DNA of 64,000 bases from DAHUYF01 sp035945115 (GCA_035945115.1 DASZAN010000225.1:11400-75399), one strand, 5' to 3'; positions 11,650 through 20,206 are shown, numbered from the stretch's first letter. Numbers and translations are program-made. Notes: generated by a model not told the origin, from the letters alone.

Positions 11650-14403
11650 ATGAAAGCAATGAGCCTCGCGATCAAATGGCTGGCGCCGCGTGCCGCCCTC
11701 AATGGCACGCCGGCAGCGAGCGCCACCCCCGGCGAGCGGCCGCCGACACCGGCCGGCCTCGAGGGCGGCCTTTACGGGTTCATCGTCAAGCACAGCTGGC
11801 GGCAGCAGCTCTTGCCGCTGATCCTCACCGGGGTGTCGTTCCCGTTTCTTTACTATTCATATGATCTGCCGAAGACGATCGTCAATCGCGGCATTCTCGG
11901 GAAGAAGTTTCCCCAGGACTTCTACGGCTTGGCGCTCGACCAAATTCCGTATTTGATGGCGTTGTGCGCGATCTTCCTCGCGCTTGTCTTCATCAACGGC
12001 GCCTTCAAATACTACATCAACGTGCTGAAGGGCCGGCTCGGCGAGCGCATGCTGCGCCGCCTTCGCTTCGCCCTCTACCACCATCTGCTGCGCTTCCCGC
12101 TCGGGCATTTCCAGAAGGTGCAGTCGGGCGAGATCATTCCGATGATCACGTCGGAGGTGGAGCAGCTCGGCGGCTTCATCGGCGACGCTTTCGTGCTGCC
12201 GATCTTCCAGGGCGGGCAGCTGCTGACGACGATCGTCTTCATGTTCATCCAGGACCCGGTGCTGGGCGCCGCCGCGGTGGCGCTCTACCCGATCCAGGGT
12301 TACGTCATTCCGAAGTTGCAGCGGCGCGTCAATCAACTCGGCAAGCAGCGCGTCCGCACGATCCGCCAAGCCGCCGATCGCATCGGCGAGTCCGCGGCGG
12401 GCATTGGCGAGATCCACGCCAACGATGCAGTGCGCTGGCAGCTCGCGCGCTTTGCCCATCTCATGGGGCAGATCTACGACATCCGCTTCGAAATCTATCA
12501 GCGGAAGTTCTTCGTCAAGTTCCTCAACAACTTCCTCGGTCAGTTAACGCCGTTCTTTTTCTACACCATCGGCGGCTATCTCGTGATCAGGGGCGAGCTC
12601 TCCGCCGGCGCGCTCGTCGCCGTGCTCGCGGCCTACAAGGATTTGGCCGCGCCGTGGAAGGAACTCCTCGACTTCTATCAGTTGAAAGAGACCGCGCGCA
12701 TCACCTACGAGCAGGTGGTCGAGCAGTTCGAGCCCGAGGGCATGATCGATCCTCGCGTTCAGCTGGACATTCCCGCGGCCATCCCCGCGCTCGCGGGCGA
12801 GGTGACTCTCGCCAATGTGAGTTTGAGTGAAGATCATCACGGCCGCGTCCTCGACGGCGTGACGTTGAGCTTTCCGAGCAGCGAGCATGTCGCCATCCTC
12901 GGCACCAGCAACAGCGGCAAGACCGAGCTCGGCCTTCTCCTCGCGCGTCTCGTGCAGCCGACGGCCGGGCGCATCACCATGGGCGGCCACGATCTCGCAG
13001 CCTTGCCCAATGCCGTCACCGGACGGCGCATCGGCTACGCCGGACCCATCCCTTATTTCTTCACTGGCCGGCTGCGCGAGAACCTGCTGTTTGGGCTTCG
13101 CCCCTATCCAATGCGCCGACCCAACTACAGCGAGCCGCGGGCGCGCCGCATCGAGAACGCGCTTGCCGAGGCGCGCCGCGCCGGCAATCTCGATCTCGAC
13201 ATCGAAGCCGACTGGGTCGATTACGAGCACGCGGGCGTCGGCGACGAGCAGCAGCTGCAGAAGCGCATGATCGAGGTGTTGGGCGCGGTCGATCTCGACG
13301 AGGACGTCTATGCGCTGGGGCTGCGCGGTCACCTCGACGCCAAAGCGCGGCCGGAGCTCGCCGAGCGCCTGCTCGAGGCGCGCGGCGCCCTCGCACTTCG
13401 CCTCAAGGAGGGGGGCATCACCCATCTCGTCGACCCCTTCGATCCCGAGCGCTACAACAACAACGCGTCGCTTGCTGAGAACCTGCTCTTCGGCACGCCC
13501 GTGGGTACCGCCTTCGACTTCGACTCTCTGGCGCAGAACACCTATGTGCTGAAGGTGCTCGACAAGGCGGGCTTGACCAAGGACCTCGTCGCCGCCGGCG
13601 AGGAGGTGGCGAAGACCATGGTCGAGCTCTTCGCCGACCTGCCGCCCGATCATGAATTCTTCCAGGAATTCAGCTTCATCAATGCCGCCGACCTCCCGGA
13701 ATTCGAGGCAATCCTCGGCCGTCTCGCGCGCAGCAACGGCCGCGCGCTCAGCGCCGAGGACCGCTCGCGCCTGCTCTCGCTGCCTTTCAAGCTCATCGTC
13801 GCGCGCCATCGTCTCGACGTGCTCGATGAGGGGCTCCGCCAGCGTGTCATCGACGCGCGCAAAATCTTCGCCGCCGATTTGCCGGAGGCGCTTCGCTCGC
13901 AGATCGAGTTCTTCGATCCGGCGCGCTACAACTCGGCGGCGACACTGCTCGACAACGTGCTCTTCGGCAAGATCACCCATGGCGAGGCGGAGGCGCCGGC
14001 GCGCGTGCTGGAAGCGATTCATACCGTCGTCGACCGGCTCGACCTCCACGACGCCGTCGTTGCCGTCGGCCTCGATTTCGCGGTGGGCGGCGGCGGCTCG
14101 CGGCTTGCCGCGGCGCAGCGGCAGAAGGCGGCGATCGCCCGCGCGCTCTTGAAGCGGCCCGACATTCTCGTGCTGAACGAGGCGACGACCGCGCTCGACG
14201 GCCCAACGCAGGCGAAGGTGATGGAGCGGGTGAAGCGCGAATGCGCCGGGCGCGGCCTTATCTGGGTGCTGCAGCGCGCGAGCCTCGCGCGCCATTTCGA
14301 TCGGGTGGTGGTCATGAGCGAAGGCCGCATCGCCGAGCAGGGCAGCTTCGCCGCGCTCGACAAGCCCGGCTCGGCGCTCACGAAGCTCATGGAAGGCGAA
14401 TGA
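11650..14403 (+). CDS. ABC exporter-like protein with expanded, degenerate nucleotide-binding domain
   Basis: A 917-residue fusion of an ABC exporter membrane domain (about residues 35-350, several hydrophobic helices) and an oversized ATPase domain. Walker A is GTSNSGKT near residues 416-423. The segment that normally appears once after the Q-loop (ENLLFG) occurs three times, near residues 475, 610 and 770; the last two are preceded by DPERYNNNASLAENLLFG and DPARYNSAATLLDNVLFG. The signature is LAAAQRQK instead of LSGGQRQ, and Walker B ends ILVLNEATTALD with Asn for Asp. ATP turnover may therefore be impaired or need a partner. It leads an operon with the cNMP-binding and methyltransferase genes. 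Confidence 0.85.
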   Translation: MKAMSLAIKWLAPRAALNGTPAASATPGERPPTPAGLEGGLYGFIVKHSWRQQLLPLILTGVSFPFLYYSYDLPKTIVNRGILGKKFPQDFYGLALDQIPYLMALCAIFLALVFINGAFKYYINVLKGRLGERMLRRLRFALYHHLLRFPLGHFQKVQSGEIIPMITSEVEQLGGFIGDAFVLPIFQGGQLLTTIVFMFIQDPVLGAAAVALYPIQGYVIPKLQRRVNQLGKQRVRTIRQAADRIGESAAGIGEIHANDAVRWQLARFAHLMGQIYDIRFEIYQRKFFVKFLNNFLGQLTPFFFYTIGGYLVIRGELSAGALVAVLAAYKDLAAPWKELLDFYQLKETARITYEQVVEQFEPEGMIDPRVQLDIPAAIPALAGEVTLANVSLSEDHHGRVLDGVTLSFPSSEHVAILGTSNSGKTELGLLLARLVQPTAGRITMGGHDLAALPNAVTGRRIGYAGPIPYFFTGRLRENLLFGLRPYPMRRPNYSEPRARRIENALAEARRAGNLDLDIEADWVDYEHAGVGDEQQLQKRMIEVLGAVDLDEDVYALGLRGHLDAKARPELAERLLEARGALALRLKEGGITHLVDPFDPERYNNNASLAENLLFGTPVGTAFDFDSLAQNTYVLKVLDKAGLTKDLVAAGEEVAKTMVELFADLPPDHEFFQEFSFINAADLPEFEAILGRLARSNGRALSAEDRSRLLSLPFKLIVARHRLDVLDEGLRQRVIDARKIFAADLPEALRSQIEFFDPARYNSAATLLDNVLFGKITHGEAEAPARVLEAIHTVVDRLDLHDAVVAVGLDFAVGGGGSRLAAAQRQKAAIARALLKRPDILVLNEATTALDGPTQAKVMERVKRECAGRGLIWVLQRASLARHFDRVVVMSEGRIAEQGSFAALDKPGSALTKLMEGE

Positions 14404-14428
14404 TGAACATGCGTCGAGGAGGGCTCTT

Positions 14429-14899
14429 ATGAGTCTCAAGGACGAAGTCGAGCTGCTGCGGCGCGTTCCCGTCTTCGCGCAGATCGAGCCGGCGAAGCTC
14501 AAGCTCTTGGCCTTCACCAGCGAACGCGTCGCCTACGAGGCGGGCAAGATCCTCTTCCACCGCGGCGATATGGCTGACGCCGCCTACATCATTATCGAAG
14601 GCGCAGTCGAGGTCATCATCGAGGGACCGGCGGGTCCCGTCACCGTCGCCACCATCGGCAAGAACGACATCGTCGGCGAGATCGCCATCCTCACCGACGT
14701 GCCGCGCACCGCCACCGTGAAGGCGCGCGAGCGCGTGGTGACGCTGCGCATCCAGAAGGAGCTGTTCCTGCGGCTCATCAACGAATTCCCCCAGATGGCG
14801 GTCGCCATCATGCGCGAGCTCGCCCATCGTCTCGAGCACAACAACAACCGGCTGCGCGAGGCGCTCGCCGAGGTGGAGCGGCTGCGCAAATCGGCATGA
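14429..14899 (+). CDS. Cyclic nucleotide-binding domain protein
   Basis: A 156-residue single-domain protein. The cNMP fold spans about residues 11-125 and includes ILFHRGDMADAAYIIIEGAVEV and a phosphate-binding cassette IVGEIAILTDVPRTATV, with the Glu and Arg needed for cAMP/cGMP binding. There is no DNA-binding helix-turn-helix; the C-terminus is a short helical tail (LEHNNNRLREALAEVERLRK). It therefore looks like a sensor that acts on a protein partner, possibly the upstream ABC protein 25 bp away. A good GAGGAGGG ribosome site precedes the ATG, and the end overlaps the methyltransferase start by 4 nt. Confidence 0.9.
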   Translation: MSLKDEVELLRRVPVFAQIEPAKLKLLAFTSERVAYEAGKILFHRGDMADAAYIIIEGAVEVIIEGPAGPVTVATIGKNDIVGEIAILTDVPRTATVKARERVVTLRIQKELFLRLINEFPQMAVAIMRELAHRLEHNNNRLREALAEVERLRKSA

Positions 14900-15384
14900 G
14901 CCGGCTCCTCAGCAACATCGCGCGCCTCGAGGCACAGCGCGCCTGCCTCGACCGCGCGGTCACGATGATCGGCGACCTTGCCGGCCCCGTGCTCGAGCTC
15001 GGGCTCGGCAACGGCCGCACCTACGATCATCTCCGCGTCCGGCTTCCCGAGCGCGACATCTTCGTCTTCGAGCGCCAGGTGGCTTCGCACCCGGACTGCG
15101 TGCCGCCCCCCGACCGCCTCATCCTCGGCGATCTCCGCGAGACGCTGCCCGCCGCCTATGCGCGCTTTCCGCAGGCGGCCGCCCTTGCCCATGTCGATAT
15201 CGCCACCCACGACCGCGCCGCGAGCGAGCGTCTCGCGGTGGCATTGGCGCCGCTGCTCGCCGCCTTGATGCGCAAAGGCGCCGTCATCGTCAGCGAATTG
15301 CCTCTGCCGGTCGCCGATTGGCGGGCGCTCTCCGCTCCGCCCGAAGCGGATGGCGGACGGTATCATATGTATCAGGCGGGGTGA
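14896..15384 (+). CDS. Class I SAM-dependent methyltransferase
   Basis: A 162-residue small methyltransferase. The SAM-binding motif I is VLELGLGNGRTYDHL near residues 33-47, and the acidic strand-2 residue lies in IFVFERQ. It starts in an ATGA overlap with the cNMP-binding gene, which makes three coupled genes with the ABC protein. No substrate-specific motif is visible; the operon suggests the methylated target is part of the same glycan/lipid pathway, but that is inference. Confidence 0.82.
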   Translation: MSRLLSNIARLEAQRACLDRAVTMIGDLAGPVLELGLGNGRTYDHLRVRLPERDIFVFERQVASHPDCVPPPDRLILGDLRETLPAAYARFPQAAALAHVDIATHDRAASERLAVALAPLLAALMRKGAVIVSELPLPVADWRALSAPPEADGGRYHMYQAG

Positions 15385-15413
15385 GGGGCTCGCGAGGGAG
15401 GAAGCATTCGGAG

Positions 15414-16280
15414 ATGAAAACCTGCGCCGGTCCCGATCCTCATCCCAAGACGCCCCGTTTTGCGCCGCCGCCCTTGAGCTGTGACGCGCATTGCCATGTC
15501 TTCGGACCGGCTTCGGTGTTTCCCTACAGTCCGCACCGCAGCTACACGCCGCCCGATGCGCCCAAAGAAAACCTGATGGCACTCCATCGCTTCCTCGGCA
15601 TCGAGCGCGCCGTGATCGTGCAGGCGAGCTGCCATGGCAGCGACAATCGCGCCATGATCGATGCGATCGCCGCCTCGGGCGGGCGCTATCGCGGCGTCGC
15701 CATCATTGATGAGAGCGCCACCGATGAGGATTTGCGCGCTCTCCACGAGGGTGGCGTGCGCGGCGTGCGCTTCAATTTCGTGAAGCATTTGGGCGGCATG
15801 CCCGATCTGCGTTTCTTCCGGAGCGTGCTGCCGCGGCTCGAGGCGATGGGCTGGCATCTCATTCTCCACCTCGATGCTGCTGATATTGTCGAGTTGTCCG
15901 ATACCTTCGCGGCGCTGCCGGTGTCCTTCGTCATCGACCATATGGGCCGCGTCAAGACCGGTGATGGTCTCGACCAGTCTCCGTTTCAGGCGCTTCTTGC
16001 GCTGATGCGGCGCGAGCACGCCTGGGTCAAGGTGTGCGGGTCGGAGCGCATCTCGACCGCAGGGCCACCCTTCCACGACGCCGTTCCTTTCGCGCAGGCC
16101 CTCACCGCGGTCGCGCCTGATCGCGTCATCTGGGGCACTGATTGGCCGCATCCCAACATCGCCCGCCACATGCCGAATGACGGCGAGCTCGTCGATCTCG
16201 TGCCGCTCATCGCGCCCGATCCGGCGATCCGGCAGAAGCTCTTGGTGGAGAACCCGGCACGGCTCTACGATTTCGGCTAA
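15414..16280 (+). CDS. ligI: 2-pyrone-4,6-dicarboxylate hydrolase-like amidohydrolase
   Basis: A 288-residue metal-dependent hydrolase of the LigI/amidohydrolase_2 family. It shows DAHCHVFGP near residue 23, RFNFVKHLGG, LHLDAADI, FVIDHMGRV and the terminal metal/active-site segment VIWGTDWPHPN near residue 240. LigI opens 2-pyrone-4,6-dicarboxylate to 4-oxalomesaconate in the protocatechuate/gallate 4,5-cleavage pathway. The two downstream genes encode the next two steps, which supports the specific assignment over a generic amidohydrolase. The ATG at 15414 was chosen over longer in-frame starts that overlap the methyltransferase gene. Confidence 0.85.
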   Translation: MKTCAGPDPHPKTPRFAPPPLSCDAHCHVFGPASVFPYSPHRSYTPPDAPKENLMALHRFLGIERAVIVQASCHGSDNRAMIDAIAASGGRYRGVAIIDESATDEDLRALHEGGVRGVRFNFVKHLGGMPDLRFFRSVLPRLEAMGWHLILHLDAADIVELSDTFAALPVSFVIDHMGRVKTGDGLDQSPFQALLALMRREHAWVKVCGSERISTAGPPFHDAVPFAQALTAVAPDRVIWGTDWPHPNIARHMPNDGELVDLVPLIAPDPAIRQKLLVENPARLYDFG

Positions 16281-16312
16281 AGAAGCGACAGAAGGTCGTG
16301 GGAGGTTGAAGG

Positions 16313-17035
16313 ATGGCTCAGGGCAAGACGGCGCTGGTGGTGAGCGCCCATTCCGCCGATTTCGTCTGGCGCGCCGGCGGCGCCATCGCGCTCTATGCAG
16401 GACGCGGCTGGCGCGTGAAGGTGGTGTGCCTTTCCTTCGGCGAGCGCGGCGAGAGCGCCAAGATGTGGCGCCAAGGCGGGATGACCTTGGAACAGGTGAA
16501 GAGTTCGCGCCGCGCCGAGGCGCTTGAGGCGGCCGAAATTTTGGGCGCCGAGGTCGAGTTCTTCGATGTCGGCGATTATCCCATGCGCATTTCCGACGAG
16601 GTGCTCTATCGCTTGGTCGATCTCTATCGCGAGCTTCAGCCAGAGTTTGTTCTCACGCATTCGCTGGAGGATCCCTACAATTTCGACCATCCGCTGGCGG
16701 CGCAGGTGGCGCAAGAGGCCCGCATCATCGCCCAGGCGCACGGCCACAATCCCGGCCAGAAAGTCCTTGGTGCGCCGCAAGTCTTTCTCTTCGAGCCACA
16801 CCAGACCGAGCAGTGCAATTGGAAGCCGCAGGTGATCATCGACATCACCGCGGTCTGGGCGAAGAAGCGCAAGGCCTTCGAGGCGATGAAGGCGCAGGAA
16901 TATCTCTGGGAATACTACACGCGCGTCGCGCTCAATCGTGGCGTCCAGGGCGCGCGCAATTCCGAGCGCAAGCAGATGGTCTATGGCGAGGCCTATCAGC
17001 GCATCTTCCCCTCCGTCGGCGAGGCCTTCCCATGA
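16313..17035 (+). CDS. galB: 4-oxalomesaconate hydratase-like PIG-L family protein
   Basis: A 240-residue LmbE/PIG-L-fold protein. The zinc motif is VVSAHSADFVWRAGG near residue 10, with HSLEDPYNFDHPLAA near residue 115 supplying the distal His/Asp. In Pseudomonas putida, GalB is a zinc-dependent 4-oxalomesaconate hydratase of this same fold. Here it sits between LigI- and LigK-type genes, so hydration of 4-oxalomesaconate to 4-carboxy-4-hydroxy-2-oxoadipate is the best reading rather than sugar deacetylation. A GGGAGG site precedes the ATG, and the stop overlaps the next start by 4 nt. Confidence 0.85.
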   Translation: MAQGKTALVVSAHSADFVWRAGGAIALYAGRGWRVKVVCLSFGERGESAKMWRQGGMTLEQVKSSRRAEALEAAEILGAEVEFFDVGDYPMRISDEVLYRLVDLYRELQPEFVLTHSLEDPYNFDHPLAAQVAQEARIIAQAHGHNPGQKVLGAPQVFLFEPHQTEQCNWKPQVIIDITAVWAKKRKAFEAMKAQEYLWEYYTRVALNRGVQGARNSERKQMVYGEAYQRIFPSVGEAFP

Positions 17036-17730
17036 GAACCGTCGTCGTCCGCAACATCCCGCGCGCCAAGCCCGAGACGGTGGCGATCCTCGCCGAGCTC
17101 GGCGTCGCCACCGTGCACGAAGCGATGGACCGCATGGGCCTCATGAAGCCCTATATGCGGCCGGTTTATGCGGGCGCGCAGATCGCGGGCAGCGCCGTCA
17201 CCGTGCTGGCGCAGCCCGGCGATAACTGGATGATCCATGTCGCGGTCGAGCAATGCCGGCCGGGTGATGTCATGGTGGTAGGTGTCACCGCCGACAATAC
17301 CGACGGCATGTTCGGCGAGCTCCTGGCGACCTCGCTCAAAGCGCATGGCGTCAAGGGCCTCGTCATCGATGCCGGCTGCCGCGACGTGCGGCCCCTCACA
17401 GAGATGCAGTTCCCGGTGTGGTCGCGCGCGGTAAGCGCCAAGGGCACGGTGAAGGCGACGCTCGGTAGCGTTAACGTGCCCATCGTCTGCGCCGGGGCCG
17501 CGGTGCGCCCGGGCGATGTCATCGTCGCCGATGACGACGGCATCTGCGTCGTGCCGCTGCGCGAAGCGGATGCCATCGCCGAGAAAGGAAAGGCGCGGGT
17601 TGCCCGCGAGGACAAATCGAGGGCGGCGCTCGCCGCGGGGACGCTGGGCCTCGACATGTACGACATGCGCGCGCGCTTGAAAGAGCTCGGCCTCGACTAT
17701 GTCGAGCGACCTGAGGACGCCGGGTTTTGA
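17032..17730 (+). CDS. ligK: 4-carboxy-4-hydroxy-2-oxoadipate aldolase (RraA-fold)
   Basis: A 232-residue protein of the RraA/HMG-aldolase family. Residues AGAQIAGSAVTV, then GDNWMIHVA and VIDAGCRDVRP (Arg117-Asp118, the catalytic pair in LigK/ProA/GalC aldolases) are all present, and GDVIVADDDGICVVP follows. The reaction cleaves 4-carboxy-4-hydroxy-2-oxoadipate to pyruvate and oxaloacetate. The context with LigI and GalB favours the aldolase over the RNase E regulator RraA. It starts in an ATGA overlap with galB. The frame is open upstream, but those codons lie inside galB. Confidence 0.88.
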   Translation: MRTVVVRNIPRAKPETVAILAELGVATVHEAMDRMGLMKPYMRPVYAGAQIAGSAVTVLAQPGDNWMIHVAVEQCRPGDVMVVGVTADNTDGMFGELLATSLKAHGVKGLVIDAGCRDVRPLTEMQFPVWSRAVSAKGTVKATLGSVNVPIVCAGAAVRPGDVIVADDDGICVVPLREADAIAEKGKARVAREDKSRAALAAGTLGLDMYDMRARLKELGLDYVERPEDAGF

Positions 17731-17753
17731 ATGCCGGTCAACCACACATTAAC

Positions 17754-17889
17754 GTCGTACCTGCGAAAGCATTGCGAAAGCAGGAACGCAGGGCAAGCGA
17801 CGGCGGAAATGCGACGATACGGCATGACGGCATCATCAGAATTTAACGGCATGCCGTTGGCCCTGGGTCCTCGCTTGCGCAGGGACGAC
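17754..17889 (+). repeat. MITE-like element with inverted terminal repeats
   Basis: The gap between ligK and the MFS gene is almost filled by an element with about 29-bp imperfect inverted ends. The left end at 17754-17793 reads like GTCGTaCCTGCGaAAGC...AGGaACgCAGGG, with an extra 11-nt duplication of gcgaaagc. The right end at 17861-17889 is its near reverse complement. The interior (about 67 bp) has no ORF. It resembles the short dispersed palindromic repeats common in GC-rich Alphaproteobacteria. Confidence 0.6.
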
Positions 17890-17928
17890 CGATGAGAAAT
17901 TCGTCAATCTCCGATATCCGCGTCGGCG

Positions 17929-19248
17929 ATGCCTGAGGCGGCGCGCGCCGCCGGTGCGGAGGACAACGCCCTCGAAAAGGCGACGCTGCGGCAGGTAACG
18001 CGGCGCCTTCTGCCGTTTCTGATGGTTTGCTACTTCGTCTCCTTCGTCGATCGCGTCAATGTCGGCTTCGCCGCGCTCGAGATGAACCGCGATCTCCATC
18101 TATCGCCGGCAGTGTTCGGCTTCGGCGGCGCCATCTTCTACATTTCCTATTTCCTCTTCGAGGTGCCAAGCAATTTGGTGATGGAGCGCGTGGGCGCGCG
18201 GCGCTGGATCGCGCGCATCATGATCACCTGGGGCATCATTGCCGCGGCGCTGGCGCTGGTCACGGGGCCGCTCTCGTTCTACATGCTGCGCTTTCTCTTG
18301 GGCGCGGCGGAAGCGGGGTTCTTTCCGGGCATCGTCCTCTACTTGACCTACTGGTTTCCGGCGGAGCACCGCGCCCGCATCGTCGGTCTTTTCACCGTCG
18401 CCATTCCGGTCTCGAGCTTGCTGGGCTCGCCCATCTCGGCGGCGCTTCTTTCGCTTGATGGGTCGCTCGGCCTTCGTGGCTGGCAGTGGATGTTCATCAT
18501 CGAGGCGGCGCCCGCGGTCTTGCTTGGTCTCGCCTGCCTCGTGGCGCTCGCCGATCGCCCCACCGAGGCGCGCTGGCTCGGCGCCGCGGAGCGTGCCTGG
18601 CTCGAGGCGCGTCTTGCCGCCGAGCGGGCGCGACCGAAACCGGTGGGGCGGCAATCGCTCTGGCAAGTGCTGCGCCATCGCCACGTGCTCGCGCTCGCTA
18701 TCGTGTTGGGTGGCAGCACCGCGGCGAGCAGCAGCCTCCAGCTCTGGCAGCCGCAGATCATCAAGGCCTTCGGCCTCAGCACCATGGAGACCGGGCTGTT
18801 GAATGCCGTGCCTTTCGCGGTCGGATCGCTCGCCATGGTGCTGTGGGGGTGGCGCTCCGATCGCGTCGGCGAGCGCGTTTGGCACACGGCGCTGCCGCTG
18901 GCACTCACCGCGCTCGCCTTGGCGGCGACGCTCACGACCGACGCACTCTTTCCGACGCTCGTTTTCTTGTCGCTGGCTGTGACCGGCATCTACGCGATGA
19001 AGGGACCGTTTTGGGCGCTGTCGAGCGAGTGGCTCGCCGCCGATGCGACAGCGGCCGGACTGGCGCAGATCAATGCGGTGAGCAACCTCGCCGGCTCGGG
19101 CGCGGTCTATCTCATCGGCGTGATCAAGAACGGCACGGGAAGCTATCCCTTGGCGTTGCTGCCGCTGGTGGCGCTGGCTGCGACGGCGTCGCTCATCGTG
19201 CTGACGCTCGGGCGCGCGCAGCAACCGGCGGCGCGTCCGGCGCAATGA
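17929..19248 (+). CDS. MFS transporter, anion:cation symporter (phthalate permease-like) type
   Basis: A 439-residue major facilitator with about 12 hydrophobic helices. The ACS-family signature is visible early: LLPFLMVCYFVSFVDRVNVGFAAL, then FYISYFLFEVPSNLVMERVGARRWIARI. ACS members import aromatic and sugar acids such as phthalate, hydroxyphenylacetate and tartrate. The gene lies directly after the LigI-GalB-LigK genes and 19 bp before a Pht5-like gene, so uptake of an aromatic acid feeding this pathway is likely (inference). The central loop is charged and cytoplasmic, as is usual. Confidence 0.88.
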   Translation: MPEAARAAGAEDNALEKATLRQVTRRLLPFLMVCYFVSFVDRVNVGFAALEMNRDLHLSPAVFGFGGAIFYISYFLFEVPSNLVMERVGARRWIARIMITWGIIAAALALVTGPLSFYMLRFLLGAAEAGFFPGIVLYLTYWFPAEHRARIVGLFTVAIPVSSLLGSPISAALLSLDGSLGLRGWQWMFIIEAAPAVLLGLACLVALADRPTEARWLGAAERAWLEARLAAERARPKPVGRQSLWQVLRHRHVLALAIVLGGSTAASSSLQLWQPQIIKAFGLSTMETGLLNAVPFAVGSLAMVLWGWRSDRVGERVWHTALPLALTALALAATLTTDALFPTLVFLSLAVTGIYAMKGPFWALSSEWLAADATAAGLAQINAVSNLAGSGAVYLIGVIKNGTGSYPLALLPLVALAATASLIVLTLGRAQQPAARPAQ

Positions 19249-19267
19249 CGTGGAGGTGACGAAGGCC

Positions 19268-20197
19268 ATGACGCAACTGACGATCGCGCTCGGCAATTAC
19301 GGTCTTACGAAGCCGCTCAAGGACGGCGCCGTCAAAGCTCGCGTGCCGCTCGACTTCCTCGCCGTCGAGCCCATCACCGCAGCGATGCGGCGTATGGTGC
19401 GCGGGCTTGATTTCGACATTTGCGAAATGGCGTTCACGACATATCTCTGCGCCAAAGCGCTGGGGAAGCCGATCACGGCCATTCCCGTGTTCCTCACGCG
19501 CAATTTCCACCATTGGGCCGCCTTTGCCCATGCTGAAGCCGACATCAAATCGCCCAAGGACCTCGAAGGCCGCCGTGTCGGCGTCAACCGCGGCTATACG
19601 GTCACGACCGGGCTTTGGATCCGCGGCATCCTCCAACACGAATACGGCGTCGATCTCCGCGGCATCACCTGGCTCGCCACCGACGAGGAGCATGTAGCGG
19701 AGTACAAGGCGCCCGCCAATGTTGAGTATCTCCGCGGCAAGAATGCGGCCGAGTTACTACTGGCGCGGCAATGCGACGCGGCGATCGGCGATGTACGCAC
19801 GGATTCTCCGATGGTGAAACCGCTCATCCCGGAGGCGCGCGAAGCGGGCTTCGCATATTTCCGCAAGACCGGTGTCTATCCCATCAACCACGGCGTCGTC
19901 GTCAAAGACGCGCTCCTCGCCGCGAACCCCTCGCTCGCCGCCGATCTCTGCGCCGCTTTCAAGGCGGCGAAAGAGATTTATCTGAAGCAGCTCCTTGACG
20001 GCAGCGCCCGCACGCCTGCCGACGACCAAGCACGCCGCCTGGCCGAGGTGGTGGGCGGCGATCCCTTGCCGTTCGGCATCAAAGCAAACCGCAAGGCGCT
20101 CGACACCGTCGTCGATTTCGCCGTCGAGCAGCAGGTCATCCCGCGCCGCCTCGAGGTGGAGGAGCTCTTCGCGCCGGGAACGCTCGCGCTCGAATAA
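19268..20197 (+). CDS. 4,5-dihydroxyphthalate decarboxylase (Pht5)-like / periplasmic-binding-fold protein
   Basis: A 309-residue protein with a type-2 periplasmic-binding fold but no signal peptide (MTQLTIALGNYGLTKPLKDG). Such cytoplasmic proteins are usually named 4,5-dihydroxyphthalate decarboxylase after Pht5, which forms protocatechuate. Segments RGLDFDICEMAFTTYLCAKALGKP and LEGRRVGVNRGYTVTTGLWIRG are typical. The ATG at 19268 has GGAGGTGA 9 nt upstream, which argues against the ATG at 19250. It converges on the phosphopantetheinyl transferase gene with 9 bp between stops. The enzyme role is uncertain, because many homologues are annotated as ABC binding proteins. Confidence 0.7.
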   Translation: MTQLTIALGNYGLTKPLKDGAVKARVPLDFLAVEPITAAMRRMVRGLDFDICEMAFTTYLCAKALGKPITAIPVFLTRNFHHWAAFAHAEADIKSPKDLEGRRVGVNRGYTVTTGLWIRGILQHEYGVDLRGITWLATDEEHVAEYKAPANVEYLRGKNAAELLLARQCDAAIGDVRTDSPMVKPLIPEAREAGFAYFRKTGVYPINHGVVVKDALLAANPSLAADLCAAFKAAKEIYLKQLLDGSARTPADDQARRLAEVVGGDPLPFGIKANRKALDTVVDFAVEQQVIPRRLEVEELFAPGTLALE

Positions 20198-20206
20198 AGC
20201 TGCGCG

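Noticed and set aside
12544..14517. A 657-codon minus-strand open frame opposite the ABC gene
   Set aside because: The plus strand carries a continuous ABC exporter protein; the antisense translation has no recognisable domain.
16313..17035. PIG-L protein as an N-acetylglucosamine deacetylase of the glycan cluster
   Set aside because: It sits in an ATGA-coupled row with LigI- and LigK-type genes, where GalB-type hydratase is the established member of this fold.
17032..17730. RraA regulator of RNase E
   Set aside because: The fold is the same, but the operon context and the Arg-Asp pair in GCRDV favour the aldolase.
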